NCBI GenBank assembly: GCA_002030045.1
Contig: LQBI01000013.1
Coordinates: forward strand, 186,001-250,000
DNA: 64,000 nucleotides
Direction of reading: 5' to 3'
Origin: Candidatus Aegiribacteria sp. MLS_C
Lineage (GTDB): Bacteria; Fermentibacterota; Fermentibacteria; Fermentibacterales; JCC-6
The notes below the pieces were generated by a model. It did no database searches. It was not told where the DNA came from and worked only from the letters and a program-made list of their open reading frames with translations. Positions 15,905-24,346 of this stretch are shown here, in pieces. Numbering within the stretch: position 1 is the first letter of the stretch; each line of letters opens with the position of its first letter. The translations under genes and the position numbers were made by a program.

Positions 15905-17392
15905 GTGCCGGGCCGCACACCTGTCCTTCCCCTGCTAGGCCTGGTCCTGGCCGTAGGCGGGCTCGCTCTCTTCTCAGGCCCCCCCTCCTTCGATTACATC
16001 GACGGGACCGAGTTCGTCGTGGCAGGCAGGAACATGGACCTGCCCCATCCGCCCGGTTACCCTCTCTACATTTCCTTCCTCAGGCTGTTCTCGATCGCCG
16101 CTCCCTGCGGCACACCGGACTACTCCTGCTTCAGGCTCCTCTCCGCGATTGTGGCAGGTGCTCTTGCCGTATCCGCCTGGGCCGCGGCAAGGAGCCTGGG
16201 TGTCGGTGTCCGGCCTGCCCTGGCCGGAGCGGCCATGGTGGCGACTTCGGCACCCGTCATGGGACAGCTGAACCTCGTGGAGGTACATGGCGTCGCCATG
16301 ACACTGGTTCTGGCGGCCATAGCCCTGAGAAGGTCCCCCCTGGGGCCCTACTCTTTCTCGCTGGCCCTCTTCGGAGGACACCCCGTATCCCTGTGCCTCC
16401 TTCCGGCAGCGGCAACCAGGCGCTTCAGTGAGAGATGGGTGGTCCTGGCCGCGGTTCCGGCATCCCTCTGGCTGTTCATACCGCTGCGCTCCACCTTCCC
16501 GGGGCTCAGCCACTTCTCGCGTCCGGACTCCGCGATCCCGGTGTGGCGATACCTGAGCCTCTACGGCCAGAGGCTGGGAACGCCCTCACTTGATGGTCCC
16601 GAGGCACTTGCCGGCTCCATGGGCGTTCCCGCACTGATCTCGGTCCTGCTGCTGGTCCTTCTTTCCAGGAAATGGTCCTGGAGGCTTTTCACGAGTTCCG
16701 CCTGCGGTCTTCTCTTCATCTCCTGCTACTCGATACCCGACACGGGGAGCATAGCCTGGATAGCGGCGCTGCCGCTCCTTATCTGGGCCTCCCTTGGTCT
16801 CGACAGGCTTATGGGAGGCAGATTCCCGGATAGGTGCATCGCGCTCCTGCTGCTTGCGGTATCGGTGGCGGGCGGCACCCTGCATGCCTGGCGGGGAGGC
16901 GACCGGGCCGCGGAGACCATTGCGGGCGACTACCTCAGGGGAGCCCCTCCGGAAGCCGCGTTCGTCACTTCGGGCATGTCCACCTTTCACACCGCCTACA
17001 TGCTGGAAGTCCTCGACAGGAGACCCGACATCGTACCGATGGACGTTCACAGGTGCTTTTTCAGGATACCTCCACCCCGGGTCCTGCCCGACACCGTGGG
17101 AGGGAGGCCGCTGGTTGCGGTCAGGGCCTGGGAAAGCGATTGCCTGTACCTCCACGGTCTGCTCTTCAGCTCCGCTCACGGACCGGTGGACTGGTCTGCG
17201 TACGAGGTTTACTCCTACGAGGGACGCATCCATGACGGCTTCGCTTCCGACGAAATGGCGGAGATGTGGGCCAGGCGCGGTATTCAGGCCGGCTCCACCG
17301 ATGAGAGGGACCGATGCAGGGAGAGGGCGCTGGAGCTGGCGGTATCCGACATTACCAGAGAGAGGGTGAGGACCCTTTTTGAAGTCTACTGA
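15905..17392 (+). CDS. DUF2723-type polytopic membrane protein (GT-C-like)
   Basis: A 495-residue protein starting at a GTG one base after the previous stop. The first periplasmic loop reads DYIDGTEFVVAGRNMDLPHPPGYPLY, split here as an acidic D-x-x-E type site followed by HPPGYPLY, the hallmark of DUF2723, a family with a GT-C fold and predicted lipid-linked sugar donors. About ten membrane segments follow, then a soluble C-terminal tail of about 160 residues. The protein is far shorter than Bacteroidetes DUF2723 members of around 1000 residues. Sugar transfer to a surface protein or glycan is inference. Confidence 0.75.
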   Translation: MPGRTPVLPLLGLVLAVGGLALFSGPPSFDYIDGTEFVVAGRNMDLPHPPGYPLYISFLRLFSIAAPCGTPDYSCFRLLSAIVAGALAVSAWAAARSLGVGVRPALAGAAMVATSAPVMGQLNLVEVHGVAMTLVLAAIALRRSPLGPYSFSLALFGGHPVSLCLLPAAATRRFSERWVVLAAVPASLWLFIPLRSTFPGLSHFSRPDSAIPVWRYLSLYGQRLGTPSLDGPEALAGSMGVPALISVLLLVLLSRKWSWRLFTSSACGLLFISCYSIPDTGSIAWIAALPLLIWASLGLDRLMGGRFPDRCIALLLLAVSVAGGTLHAWRGGDRAAETIAGDYLRGAPPEAAFVTSGMSTFHTAYMLEVLDRRPDIVPMDVHRCFFRIPPPRVLPDTVGGRPLVAVRAWESDCLYLHGLLFSSAHGPVDWSAYEVYSYEGRIHDGFASDEMAEMWARRGIQAGSTDERDRCRERALELAVSDITRERVRTLFEVY

Positions 17393-17417
17393 TACGACGA
17401 CGGCGAGGGGAGCACTG

Positions 17418-19805
17418 ATGGCGTTTTTCGTGCTTGTCTGCGCCCTCTACGCCATGACACCGGTCCACAACGGCAATTTCTTCTGGCATCTGCGCAACGG
17501 CGAGGACATCCTTGACACCGGCGTCATAAGGACCGTCGATCCCTTCACCTGGACCCGGTGCGGAGAGACCTGGCTGCAGCAGGAATGGGGATCGGAAGTC
17601 CTGTTCGCAGTCTCCTGGCGCATCCTGGGGGAACCCGGACCCGTTCTCATGAAGATGGCGGTAGTGGCCGCCGCGGTCCTTCTGACCGCTCTGGCGGCAA
17701 GGAGGCGGGGGGCCTGTGCCTCCGCCGTGGTCCTTACGGGGCTGCTCTGGTTCGCGGTCAGCCACGGCAGGTGGATAGTAAGGCCCCACATCCTCTCCAT
17801 ACTGATGTTCGCGCTGTACCTCTATCTGCTGGAGAGGGGAACGGGTGGCATCCTGTCTTCCATGGCGGTTTTCGTCATCCTGCAGGTCGTATGGACCAAC
17901 CTGCACGCAGGATTCGTCATGGGCTGGTTCCTGCTCGGAGTCCCGGTACTGGAAGGGTTCCTGGCGGGAAGGGTGCGGGAGGCCCTCGGGAGGTCGGCGG
18001 TGCTGGGCGCGGCGGTTCTCAGCGCCGGGATACATCCCAACGGGTTCGGTTCCTTCACCTACATCACGGATTTCCTGTCGAGGCCGCTGTTCAGGGAGAC
18101 CATACGGGAATGGTGGAGCCCCTTCCATCCGATGTACCAGCCGGGACGGACCCTCTCCACCACGGCGGTGCTGCTGACGGTCCTGCTGGGACTAACCTGG
18201 CTCGTGATCGCCAGGAGGTGGAGGCGGATCGGCGCAGCCAGGATACTGGCACTGGGCGCCCTTTCGGCGGCCTCCCTCCTTTCCAGCAGGAACATCGATT
18301 TCCTGGCTCTTGCGGCGGCGGCCTGGGTGTCGCCGCTGCTCGGAAGGGTGAGGACCTCCCTGCCCGCCGCCCTTCTCTGCATTGCCGCCGCCGTACCGTT
18401 CACGGCGGGAGTGCCCAGGGAATTCGGGCCTCCCAGGCCGCCGGGACTGGGCATCGACTGGTCGATCTACCCCCGGGCGCTGGCCGGCTTCCTGCGTCGC
18501 AACCCTTCCCTCATGGAGGCCAGGGTGTACAACACGAACGAGATATCCGGATACCTCGAATACAGTCTGGGAGAGAACCTTCTCCTGTACATGGACGGAA
18601 GGTGTCACCTCTACCCGGAGAGGCTCTACGCCCGGTATCTCATTCTGGCCTACGCGACCCCGGATGACGCCGGAAGGGTCATGTCCATCATGGACGAGGA
18701 GGGGATCGAGCTGGCCCTCTACGACTGGCCCAGGCCCGGTGAATCATCGGCCTACGTCCTGTCCGCCAGTCCCCTGTGGCTTCCGGTCTACTGGGACAGC
18801 ATCACGGTGGTCTACGGCAGGAGGTCCTTCCTCGAGGAGCAGGTATACACCGACAGCAGTTTCTCCACTGTCGACCCACTCGCCCCGCAGGTCCTCATGC
18901 AGCTTCCCTACTATCTCATGCCGGCCTCCCTGGAGGACGAACTCGTCCGTGCGGCGTCGCCCCCCATGAGCTTCGGCCCGGCCATGGTCCCGGCAGCCGC
19001 GCTGCTGCTTTCCCGGGAGACCGTTCCGGACAGCCTTCCCTTCAGCTTCGAGAACGACAGCCTGGGGATCTCCCTCAGGGCGGCCTTTCTGGGAGATGAC
19101 CCTCTTCTCGAGGACCCGAGGCTCAGATTGGTCCAGTCCTGGGCGCTGGCGGCCAGGGGACGGCTGGAGGAAGCCTTCGAAGCGGCGGAAAGGTCCGAGG
19201 ACCCCGTTCTGTACAGCAGCTTCCATGTCCTCCTCGGCCGGACGCCGGACAGGTCCGGCCCGGCCGGCGCGGCGCCGCCGATGATGGTACCGGTCGGGGC
19301 CTGGAGCGACTATCTAGACGGGAAGGCTACGCCGGGGGATTCAGCGGTCATTCTGGCCGCCTCGGCCTTCACCGCCGGAATGAGGGGACCGTCCCTGGAC
19401 TCGGTCCGTGCGCTTCTCGAAAGCGGGATGGAACTCCATCCCTGGGGTTACTCCGTCTCGGGAGGGATCGCCTCCCTCTCGGGCCTGGACTCCATGGCGC
19501 TGGACCTGGGGAAGACGGCCGTATCCATGAACAGGAACCCCTACACCCTCCTGATCCTTGGAAGCATACAGGAGAGGTCCGGCTATCTCGAAGACGCTCT
19601 CGGGAGCTATTCCGACTGCCTGGAGATATCCGGCCTGTTCCTCGAGGCAAGGATGAGCAGGGCCGACCTCCTCTGGGAGACCGGACGCATCGACGAGGCT
19701 CTTGCGGACTACCGCTTGCTCGGCGAACTGGATTATCTTAGTCCTTCAGCCGAATTCCGCCTCTACTGGGGTGGACGCTTCTCACGCTCCGGGACGGCTG
19801 ACTGA
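17418..19805 (+). CDS. Polytopic membrane protein with GT-C-like loop and TPR-like tail
   Basis: About 795 residues. The first loop, HNGNFFWHLRNGEDILDTG then DPFTWTRCGETWLQQEWGSE, matches a widespread membrane family (typical pattern D-x-WWH-x-x-GE...DPFSYT...W...EW) that resembles GT-C glycosyltransferases. Some nine to ten hydrophobic segments follow, then a long soluble part whose last third has TPR-like helices (YTLLILGSIQERSGYLEDALGSY). ATG at 17418 has GAGGGGAG eight bases upstream; a TTG at 17379 is the longer alternative and would overlap the DUF2723 gene. No membership of a named family is claimed. Confidence 0.75.
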   Translation: MAFFVLVCALYAMTPVHNGNFFWHLRNGEDILDTGVIRTVDPFTWTRCGETWLQQEWGSEVLFAVSWRILGEPGPVLMKMAVVAAAVLLTALAARRRGACASAVVLTGLLWFAVSHGRWIVRPHILSILMFALYLYLLERGTGGILSSMAVFVILQVVWTNLHAGFVMGWFLLGVPVLEGFLAGRVREALGRSAVLGAAVLSAGIHPNGFGSFTYITDFLSRPLFRETIREWWSPFHPMYQPGRTLSTTAVLLTVLLGLTWLVIARRWRRIGAARILALGALSAASLLSSRNIDFLALAAAAWVSPLLGRVRTSLPAALLCIAAAVPFTAGVPREFGPPRPPGLGIDWSIYPRALAGFLRRNPSLMEARVYNTNEISGYLEYSLGENLLLYMDGRCHLYPERLYARYLILAYATPDDAGRVMSIMDEEGIELALYDWPRPGESSAYVLSASPLWLPVYWDSITVVYGRRSFLEEQVYTDSSFSTVDPLAPQVLMQLPYYLMPASLEDELVRAASPPMSFGPAMVPAAALLLSRETVPDSLPFSFENDSLGISLRAAFLGDDPLLEDPRLRLVQSWALAARGRLEEAFEAAERSEDPVLYSSFHVLLGRTPDRSGPAGAAPPMMVPVGAWSDYLDGKATPGDSAVILAASAFTAGMRGPSLDSVRALLESGMELHPWGYSVSGGIASLSGLDSMALDLGKTAVSMNRNPYTLLILGSIQERSGYLEDALGSYSDCLEISGLFLEARMSRADLLWETGRIDEALADYRLLGELDYLSPSAEFRLYWGGRFSRSGTAD

Positions 19806-19848
19806 TGGCGTCCTTTTGAAACAGCATGATTCCTGAGGGGAACCGATT

Positions 19849-21384
19849 ATGTCGATAATGAAGTCCGTCAACGATTTTCTCAGCCTCCTCGCCAGCAAGC
19901 TCAAGGGCGGCGATGAGAAGGCCATCGATCAGCAGAGGAAAAAGGGCAAGAACACCGCCAGGGAAAGGGTGGAGCTGCTGCTCCTCGATCCGGAGTCCTT
20001 CATTGAGATAGACCTCTTCGTGGAGCACTCGGTCAAGGATTTCGGAATGGAGAGGAAGGACCTTGCCGGGGACGGAGTCATCACCGGTTACGGGAAGGTG
20101 GAGAACAGGCCCGTGGCGGTCTTCGCCCAGGACTTCACCGTGGCGGGAGGCTCCCTGGGCAGGGCCCACTCAAAGAAGATAGTCAAGGTGATGGACGGTG
20201 CCGCAGAAGCCGGCATACCGTTGATAGGGATAAACGATTCGGGCGGCGCCAGGATACAGGAGGGGGTGGAGTCCCTCTGCGGTTACGGCGAGATATTCTA
20301 CCGCAACACGAAGCTCAGCGGGCGGGTTCCTCAGATCTCGGTGATACTCGGTCCCTGCGCCGGGGGAGCCGTCTATTCACCGGCCCTCACCGACTTCGTC
20401 TTCGTGGTGGACAGGATATCGAACATGTTCATAACCGGCCCGCAGGTCATCAAGACGGTCCTCGGGGAGGAGATCTCCCAGGAGGAACTGGGAGGGGCCA
20501 TGACGCAGGCCTCGATCACCGGGAACGCCCATTTCTATTCCAGGAGCGAACCCGAGGCCTTCGACACACTGAAGAGACTCCTTTCCTTCCTTCCTCCCAA
20601 CTCCGGGGAGCAACCACCAGAAAGGAAGGACGTGCTTCCCGAGAAGCAGCTGGGAGACGATGTCATACCTGACAACCGCAGGCGGGCGTACTGCGTCAAG
20701 GAGCTGATCAGGGGCATAGTAGACGGATCCGACTTCCTGGAGGTCCACGAGCACTACGCCAGGAACATAGTGGTCGGTTTCGCCAGGCTGTCGGGCAGGT
20801 CCATCGGCATCATAGCCAACCAGCCCCGGGTACTGGCGGGCGTCCTCGATGTCAACGCATCGGACAAGGCGGCCAGGTTCATCAGATTCTGCGACTCCTT
20901 CAACATCCCGCTTCTCACTATGGTGGACACACCCGGTTACCTTCCCGGCGTCGACCAGGAGCATGCCGGGGTCATCAGGCACGGGGCCAAGGTACTCTAC
21001 GCGTACAGCGAGGCAACCGTCCCCAAGATGACGCTGATAATGCGAAAGGCCTACGGAGGTGCCTACATCGCCATGTGCAGCCGTCATCTGGGCGCCGACT
21101 TCGTTGCTTCCTGGCCCAGCGGCGAGATCGCGGTAATGGGTCCGGAGGGGGCGGCCAACATCATATTCAGGAAGGAGATCGCCGAGGCCGACGACCCCGA
21201 CGCCTGCAGGCAGGAGAAGGTCAGGGAGTACGAGGAGAAGTTCGCCAATCCCTACGTGGCTGCAAAGAAGGGTTACATCGACACCATCATCAGGTCCAGC
21301 GAGACAAGGAACACCCTGATAAAGGCCCTCTCCATGCTCAAGCAGTCCAGGACGGGCGCCGCCCACGGCAACATCCCGCTGTAG
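19849..21384 (+). CDS. Acyl-CoA carboxylase carboxyltransferase subunit (MmdA/PccB-like)
   Basis: A 511-residue biotin-dependent carboxyltransferase of the propionyl-CoA carboxylase beta / methylmalonyl-CoA decarboxylase alpha family. Motifs: GGSLGRAHSKKI, GINDSGGARIQEGVESL, GPCAGGAVYSPA, DVNASDKAARFIRFCD, TPGYLPGVDQE, GGAYIAM and the C-terminal HGNIPL. It carries out transfer of CO2 between biotin and propionyl-CoA. The biotin carrier gene follows 9 bases later. No biotin carboxylase or membrane decarboxylase beta subunit is adjacent, so carboxylase and sodium-pump roles cannot be separated here. Confidence 0.9.
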   Translation: MSIMKSVNDFLSLLASKLKGGDEKAIDQQRKKGKNTARERVELLLLDPESFIEIDLFVEHSVKDFGMERKDLAGDGVITGYGKVENRPVAVFAQDFTVAGGSLGRAHSKKIVKVMDGAAEAGIPLIGINDSGGARIQEGVESLCGYGEIFYRNTKLSGRVPQISVILGPCAGGAVYSPALTDFVFVVDRISNMFITGPQVIKTVLGEEISQEELGGAMTQASITGNAHFYSRSEPEAFDTLKRLLSFLPPNSGEQPPERKDVLPEKQLGDDVIPDNRRRAYCVKELIRGIVDGSDFLEVHEHYARNIVVGFARLSGRSIGIIANQPRVLAGVLDVNASDKAARFIRFCDSFNIPLLTMVDTPGYLPGVDQEHAGVIRHGAKVLYAYSEATVPKMTLIMRKAYGGAYIAMCSRHLGADFVASWPSGEIAVMGPEGAANIIFRKEIAEADDPDACRQEKVREYEEKFANPYVAAKKGYIDTIIRSSETRNTLIKALSMLKQSRTGAAHGNIPL

Positions 21385-21393
21385 AGGGGGCTG

Positions 21394-21711
21394 ATGATGG
21401 ATAATGAATCCAGGAAGCTGGTCGTAGATGACACCGAGTACATGACGGAGGTGCCGGAGGAAAGCGTAAGGCCCTACAAAGGATTGCCGGACCCTTCGGA
21501 GGTCCGGGCCTTCATACCGGGAACCATCGTCGAGGTCAGGGTCGGCAGGGGCGACACGGTGGAGGAGGGCCAGGTCCTCCTGCTGCTGGACGCGATGAAG
21601 ATGTACAACGAGATATGTTCGAGGATAAGGGGAAGGGTCAGCGAGGTGATGGTGTCAGAGAACGATACGGTGGTCAAGGACCAGCTGCTCGTGACACTGA
21701 GGAAGGGATGA
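21394..21711 (+). CDS. Biotin carboxyl carrier subunit
   Basis: A 105-residue biotinyl domain protein. The biotin-accepting lysine lies in LLDAMKMYNEI, the standard AMKM motif, and the flanking beta-hammerhead is complete (FIPGTIVEVRVGRGDTVEEGQ). It lacks the Pro/Ala-rich linker and N-terminal domain of long carriers, as in the MmdC type. The start may be the second of two ATG codons (21394 or 21397), both preceded by GAGGGGG. Operonic partner of the carboxyltransferase. Confidence 0.92.
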   Translation: MMDNESRKLVVDDTEYMTEVPEESVRPYKGLPDPSEVRAFIPGTIVEVRVGRGDTVEEGQVLLLLDAMKMYNEICSRIRGRVSEVMVSENDTVVKDQLLVTLRKG

Positions 21712-21746
21712 ACCTGCAGCTCTTTTCAGTACTCGTCTGATGGAGC

Positions 21747-21780
21747 AACGGGGGAAGGCGAACTTCCCCCGTTACGTTTT
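21747..21780 (+). terminator. Rho-independent terminator after the biotin carrier gene
   Basis: An 11-bp perfect stem (AACGGGGGAAG with CTTCCCCCGTT) with a 5-base loop, then ACGTTTT. It ends the plus-strand operon where it converges with a minus-strand lipoprotein gene. Confidence 0.8.
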
Positions 21781-21797
21781 CCGTCAGTCCTTCGGCC

Positions 21798-23117
21798 CTA
21801 TTCGCCGGGTTCCAGCTCCTCGGCCCTCTCCATGGCCTCGATGGCTTCGTTCCTTCTTCCAAGCCTGCTGTAAGTGCTGGCCAGGTACCGCCAGTAGTCG
21901 GCATTGTCAGGATCGAACTGGAGCGCGGTCTCGAGGGACTCGGCCGCCTCCTCGTCCATCTCGAGCCTGTTGTAGCAGGCGTAGGTCGTGTAGTAGGTGT
22001 TGGCCAGCTCGTCGGGACCCAGTCCGTCTATCATGAGTACCGCCTCAAGGTCGGCCAGGGCTTCATGGTAGTTCTCCATGACAAAGTTCGCGTGGGCCAT
22101 GGACGCCAGCACGATGTAATCGTCGCCGATGATGCCCCTTGCCTGTTCCAGCACTGAGACTGCCTGCTGGTAATCCTCCATCTCGATAAGGGCATACCCC
22201 TTGGAGACCAGCATGTTGGCCCTTAACTGCTCTGCTCCCTCAGGCTGCAGCCATCCCTCGGATACTCCGAGGTCGATGTTGACCATGGCCTGATCGTAGA
22301 CCTCCAGGGCCGACTGGTAGTCCTCCTCGATGAGGTATGCGCCGGCCAGTGCATCGAGGACATCCACGTTGGTGGGATCCACCTCGAGGGCCTTCATGTA
22401 GGCTTCCTCTGCCTGAAGGGCGTACTGGGAGACCTGATCCCCCTCGGCTTCCATGGCCATCAATCTCAGTATGGTGCCGCTGTTGAACAGGGACTGTATC
22501 CAGATGCTCTCGGCCTGCTGCAGGTTCTGTGAATAGTAGTCCAGCTCGTAGGGATCGCTGGTCTCCTCCAGGATGGTCCTGATGTCGGCAACCAGTGTCC
22601 CGGCCTTCCCGGCGGCAGCCTGGAAGTTATCGAGAGCCGCCTGGAGGTCGTTGTTCATGTTCAGCTCCACATCTCCAAGCATGAGCTGGAAGTCCGGCCT
22701 GTGGGGGGCCAGCTGCATCCCTTTCTCCAGCAATTCAACGGCGGTGCCTACATCACCCTCGTTCATGGTGTTGGCCGCGCTGTTGAAGAAGACGAACCAG
22801 TACTCGTCTATGGCCATATCCTCCGGCGCGCCTATCTCGTGGGCCTTCCAGAAGGATTCCGCGGCATCCGACCACTGGCTCATCTCGGTAAGGGCGCTCC
22901 CCCTCCAGAACCAGACCTCGGGATCGAGGGAATCGCCCATGGCGATGACGCTGTCGGCCAGGAGAACCACGTCCTGGTACTCCTGGTTCTGCATGTGGAC
23001 CTTCATTCCTGTTACGGCCGGAGTGCTGCAGGCGCCAGCGAGGACGGCCGAGAGCAACGCCATCAGCAGCAGACTTCTCCTGATAGGGAAGGTAGACAAA
23101 TCGATCCTCCATTTCAT
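21798..23117 (-). CDS. TPR-repeat lipoprotein
   Basis: A 439-residue protein with a signal peptide ending in the lipobox LAGAC. The remainder is a continuous array of TPR helices, e.g. EVWFWRGSALTEMSQWSDA, DVLDALAGAYLIEEDYQSAL and DYWRYLASTYSRLGRRNEA, of about ten units. It probably sits in the periplasm anchored to a membrane and makes protein contacts; no partner is visible. The minus-strand leader has TATACT as a possible -10 but no clear -35. Confidence 0.85.
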   Translation of the reverse strand: MKWRIDLSTFPIRRSLLLMALLSAVLAGACSTPAVTGMKVHMQNQEYQDVVLLADSVIAMGDSLDPEVWFWRGSALTEMSQWSDAAESFWKAHEIGAPEDMAIDEYWFVFFNSAANTMNEGDVGTAVELLEKGMQLAPHRPDFQLMLGDVELNMNNDLQAALDNFQAAAGKAGTLVADIRTILEETSDPYELDYYSQNLQQAESIWIQSLFNSGTILRLMAMEAEGDQVSQYALQAEEAYMKALEVDPTNVDVLDALAGAYLIEEDYQSALEVYDQAMVNIDLGVSEGWLQPEGAEQLRANMLVSKGYALIEMEDYQQAVSVLEQARGIIGDDYIVLASMAHANFVMENYHEALADLEAVLMIDGLGPDELANTYYTTYACYNRLEMDEEAAESLETALQFDPDNADYWRYLASTYSRLGRRNEAIEAMERAEELEPGE

Positions 23118-23214
23118 CTTTGGTATTCAGAGAAATCATGGGACAGTATATGGAATCTGACCCCTGTATCCTTTGAAGTCAATAAGGCTCCCGTGCCGCG
23201 GAACGCTCCCAGTA

Positions 23215-23243
23215 TTGACAAAGACACTGACACCTATCAGTTT
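23215..23243 (+). promoter_or_regulatory. Candidate promoter for the L,D-transpeptidase
   Basis: A perfect TTGACA at 23215-23220, with CAGTTT 17 bases later or TTTAGG 20 bases later as a poor -10. Only the -35 box is convincing. Confidence 0.3.
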
Positions 23244-23270
23244 AGGTTCCCACTTGGGAGGTGGTCTTCG

Positions 23271-23756
23271 ATGATGGGAATCGCCGAGCTGTTCCGTATC
23301 TTCAGCGGTATCCTCGCCGTTTCCGTAAGCGCCTCCCTGCCTGCGGAAACTCCGGATCCCGTTCTTTTGCAGCGGGAGGCCGTAGTGCTGATAGACCTGC
23401 AGACCATCGTCTTCCTGGAGAATGGCAGGGAAGCCAACCTGGCCCTGGTCTCCACGGGCAGGGCGGGGTACGGCACGCCGGTGGGGGAATTCTCGGTGCT
23501 CTACCGCAGGAGGGCTCCGGTGTCCAGCACGTACAACGTAAGGATGCCCTACTGGCTCTGCATTGATCCCTCCGGACAGATAGGCATGCACCAGACATTC
23601 CTCTCCGGTATTAACCTCCTGGGGACCAGGCGCTCCCATGGCTGCATCAGGATGGGAGAGAACACGGCCAGGTGGAGCTACTACTGGCTGAGTGTGGGTT
23701 CGAAGGTAACCGTCAGGGAATTGAGCCCGGGATCGGAAGCCTTCTCCTCTCCCTAG
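23271..23756 (+). CDS. Secreted L,D-transpeptidase (YkuD domain)
   Basis: A 161-residue protein with a hydrophobic N-terminus (LFRIFSGILAVSVSASLP) and one YkuD domain. The active site is MHQTF with SHGCIRM, giving the catalytic Cys125, and the upstream TGRAGYGTPVGEFSV strand is typical. It would form 3-3 crosslinks or attach proteins to peptidoglycan in the periplasm. The open frame extends 190 codons upstream, antisense to the lipoprotein, but the ATG at 23271 has GGGAGG and gives the signal peptide. Its stop codon shares a CTAG with the convergent response-regulator stop. Confidence 0.9.
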   Translation: MMGIAELFRIFSGILAVSVSASLPAETPDPVLLQREAVVLIDLQTIVFLENGREANLALVSTGRAGYGTPVGEFSVLYRRRAPVSSTYNVRMPYWLCIDPSGQIGMHQTFLSGINLLGTRRSHGCIRMGENTARWSYYWLSVGSKVTVRELSPGSEAFSSP

Positions 23757-24346
23757 ACCTCCCTTTTCCTGCATTCTGAACAGAGGCAGGCTTCCCTCTC
23801 GGCCGAATTCAGTTCATCGAAAAGGGCGCTGAGCCTTCCGTCGTAATCCCCGCCGGTCCTGCTCCCCCCGCATGAGGGACAGACGGGAAGCAGGGACGCG
23901 ATCCTGACCGCCCTCCTTTTCGCATCCTCCAGCTCGAGCGCAAGCTGACGGATACGCATCATGTCCCCGAACCTTTCCACCGCCGTCTCTATGGCCCACG
24001 AAAGCTCATCGGGCTTGGGTGGCTTGATCACGTAGGCCCCGACGCCGGCGCGGTCCGCCTCCTCCCGAAGCTCCTCCGTGTCGTAGGCGGTCAGCACCAC
24101 CACCGGAGTGGGGAAGTGCTTCTGAATGAGTATGGCGGCCTGAATGCCTGACATCCTGGGCATCTTCAGGTCCATGATGACCGCATCGGGCCTGAGTTCC
24201 CTCACCTTCTCAAGGGCTTCGTGCCCGTCCTCGGCTTCCCCCGCAACCCGGTATTCCAGTTCCTCCAGCATTCCCCTCACCATCTCTGTGACCAGGTGGT
24301 CGTCCTCCACCACCAGTACGGAGAGTTCCCTATTCCTCCTCATCAA
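23753..24346 (-). CDS. Response regulator with C-terminal cysteine motif
   Basis: A receiver domain (residues 8 to 125; acidic pair DD at 15-16, phospho-acceptor Asp59 in IMDLKMP, Lys in VIKPPKP) is followed by a helix (ALELEDAKRRA) and a cysteine motif: LPVCPSCGGSR, then CLCSECRK. The latter resembles the LPICxxCKKIR ... CxxC tail that is common in sensor proteins of unknown role, so it may bind zinc. There is no DNA-binding output domain. It overlaps the kinase gene by 17 bases. Confidence 0.9.
   Translation of the reverse strand: MMRRNRELSVLVVEDDHLVTEMVRGMLEELEYRVAGEAEDGHEALEKVRELRPDAVIMDLKMPRMSGIQAAILIQKHFPTPVVVLTAYDTEELREEADRAGVGAYVIKPPKPDELSWAIETAVERFGDMMRIRQLALELEDAKRRAVRIASLLPVCPSCGGSRTGGDYDGRLSALFDELNSAEREACLCSECRKREV

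Noticed and set aside
22701-23270. N-terminal 190 codons upstream of the L,D-transpeptidase in the same frame
   Set aside because: Antisense to the TPR lipoprotein; the ATG at 23271 has a ribosome-binding site and restores the signal peptide.
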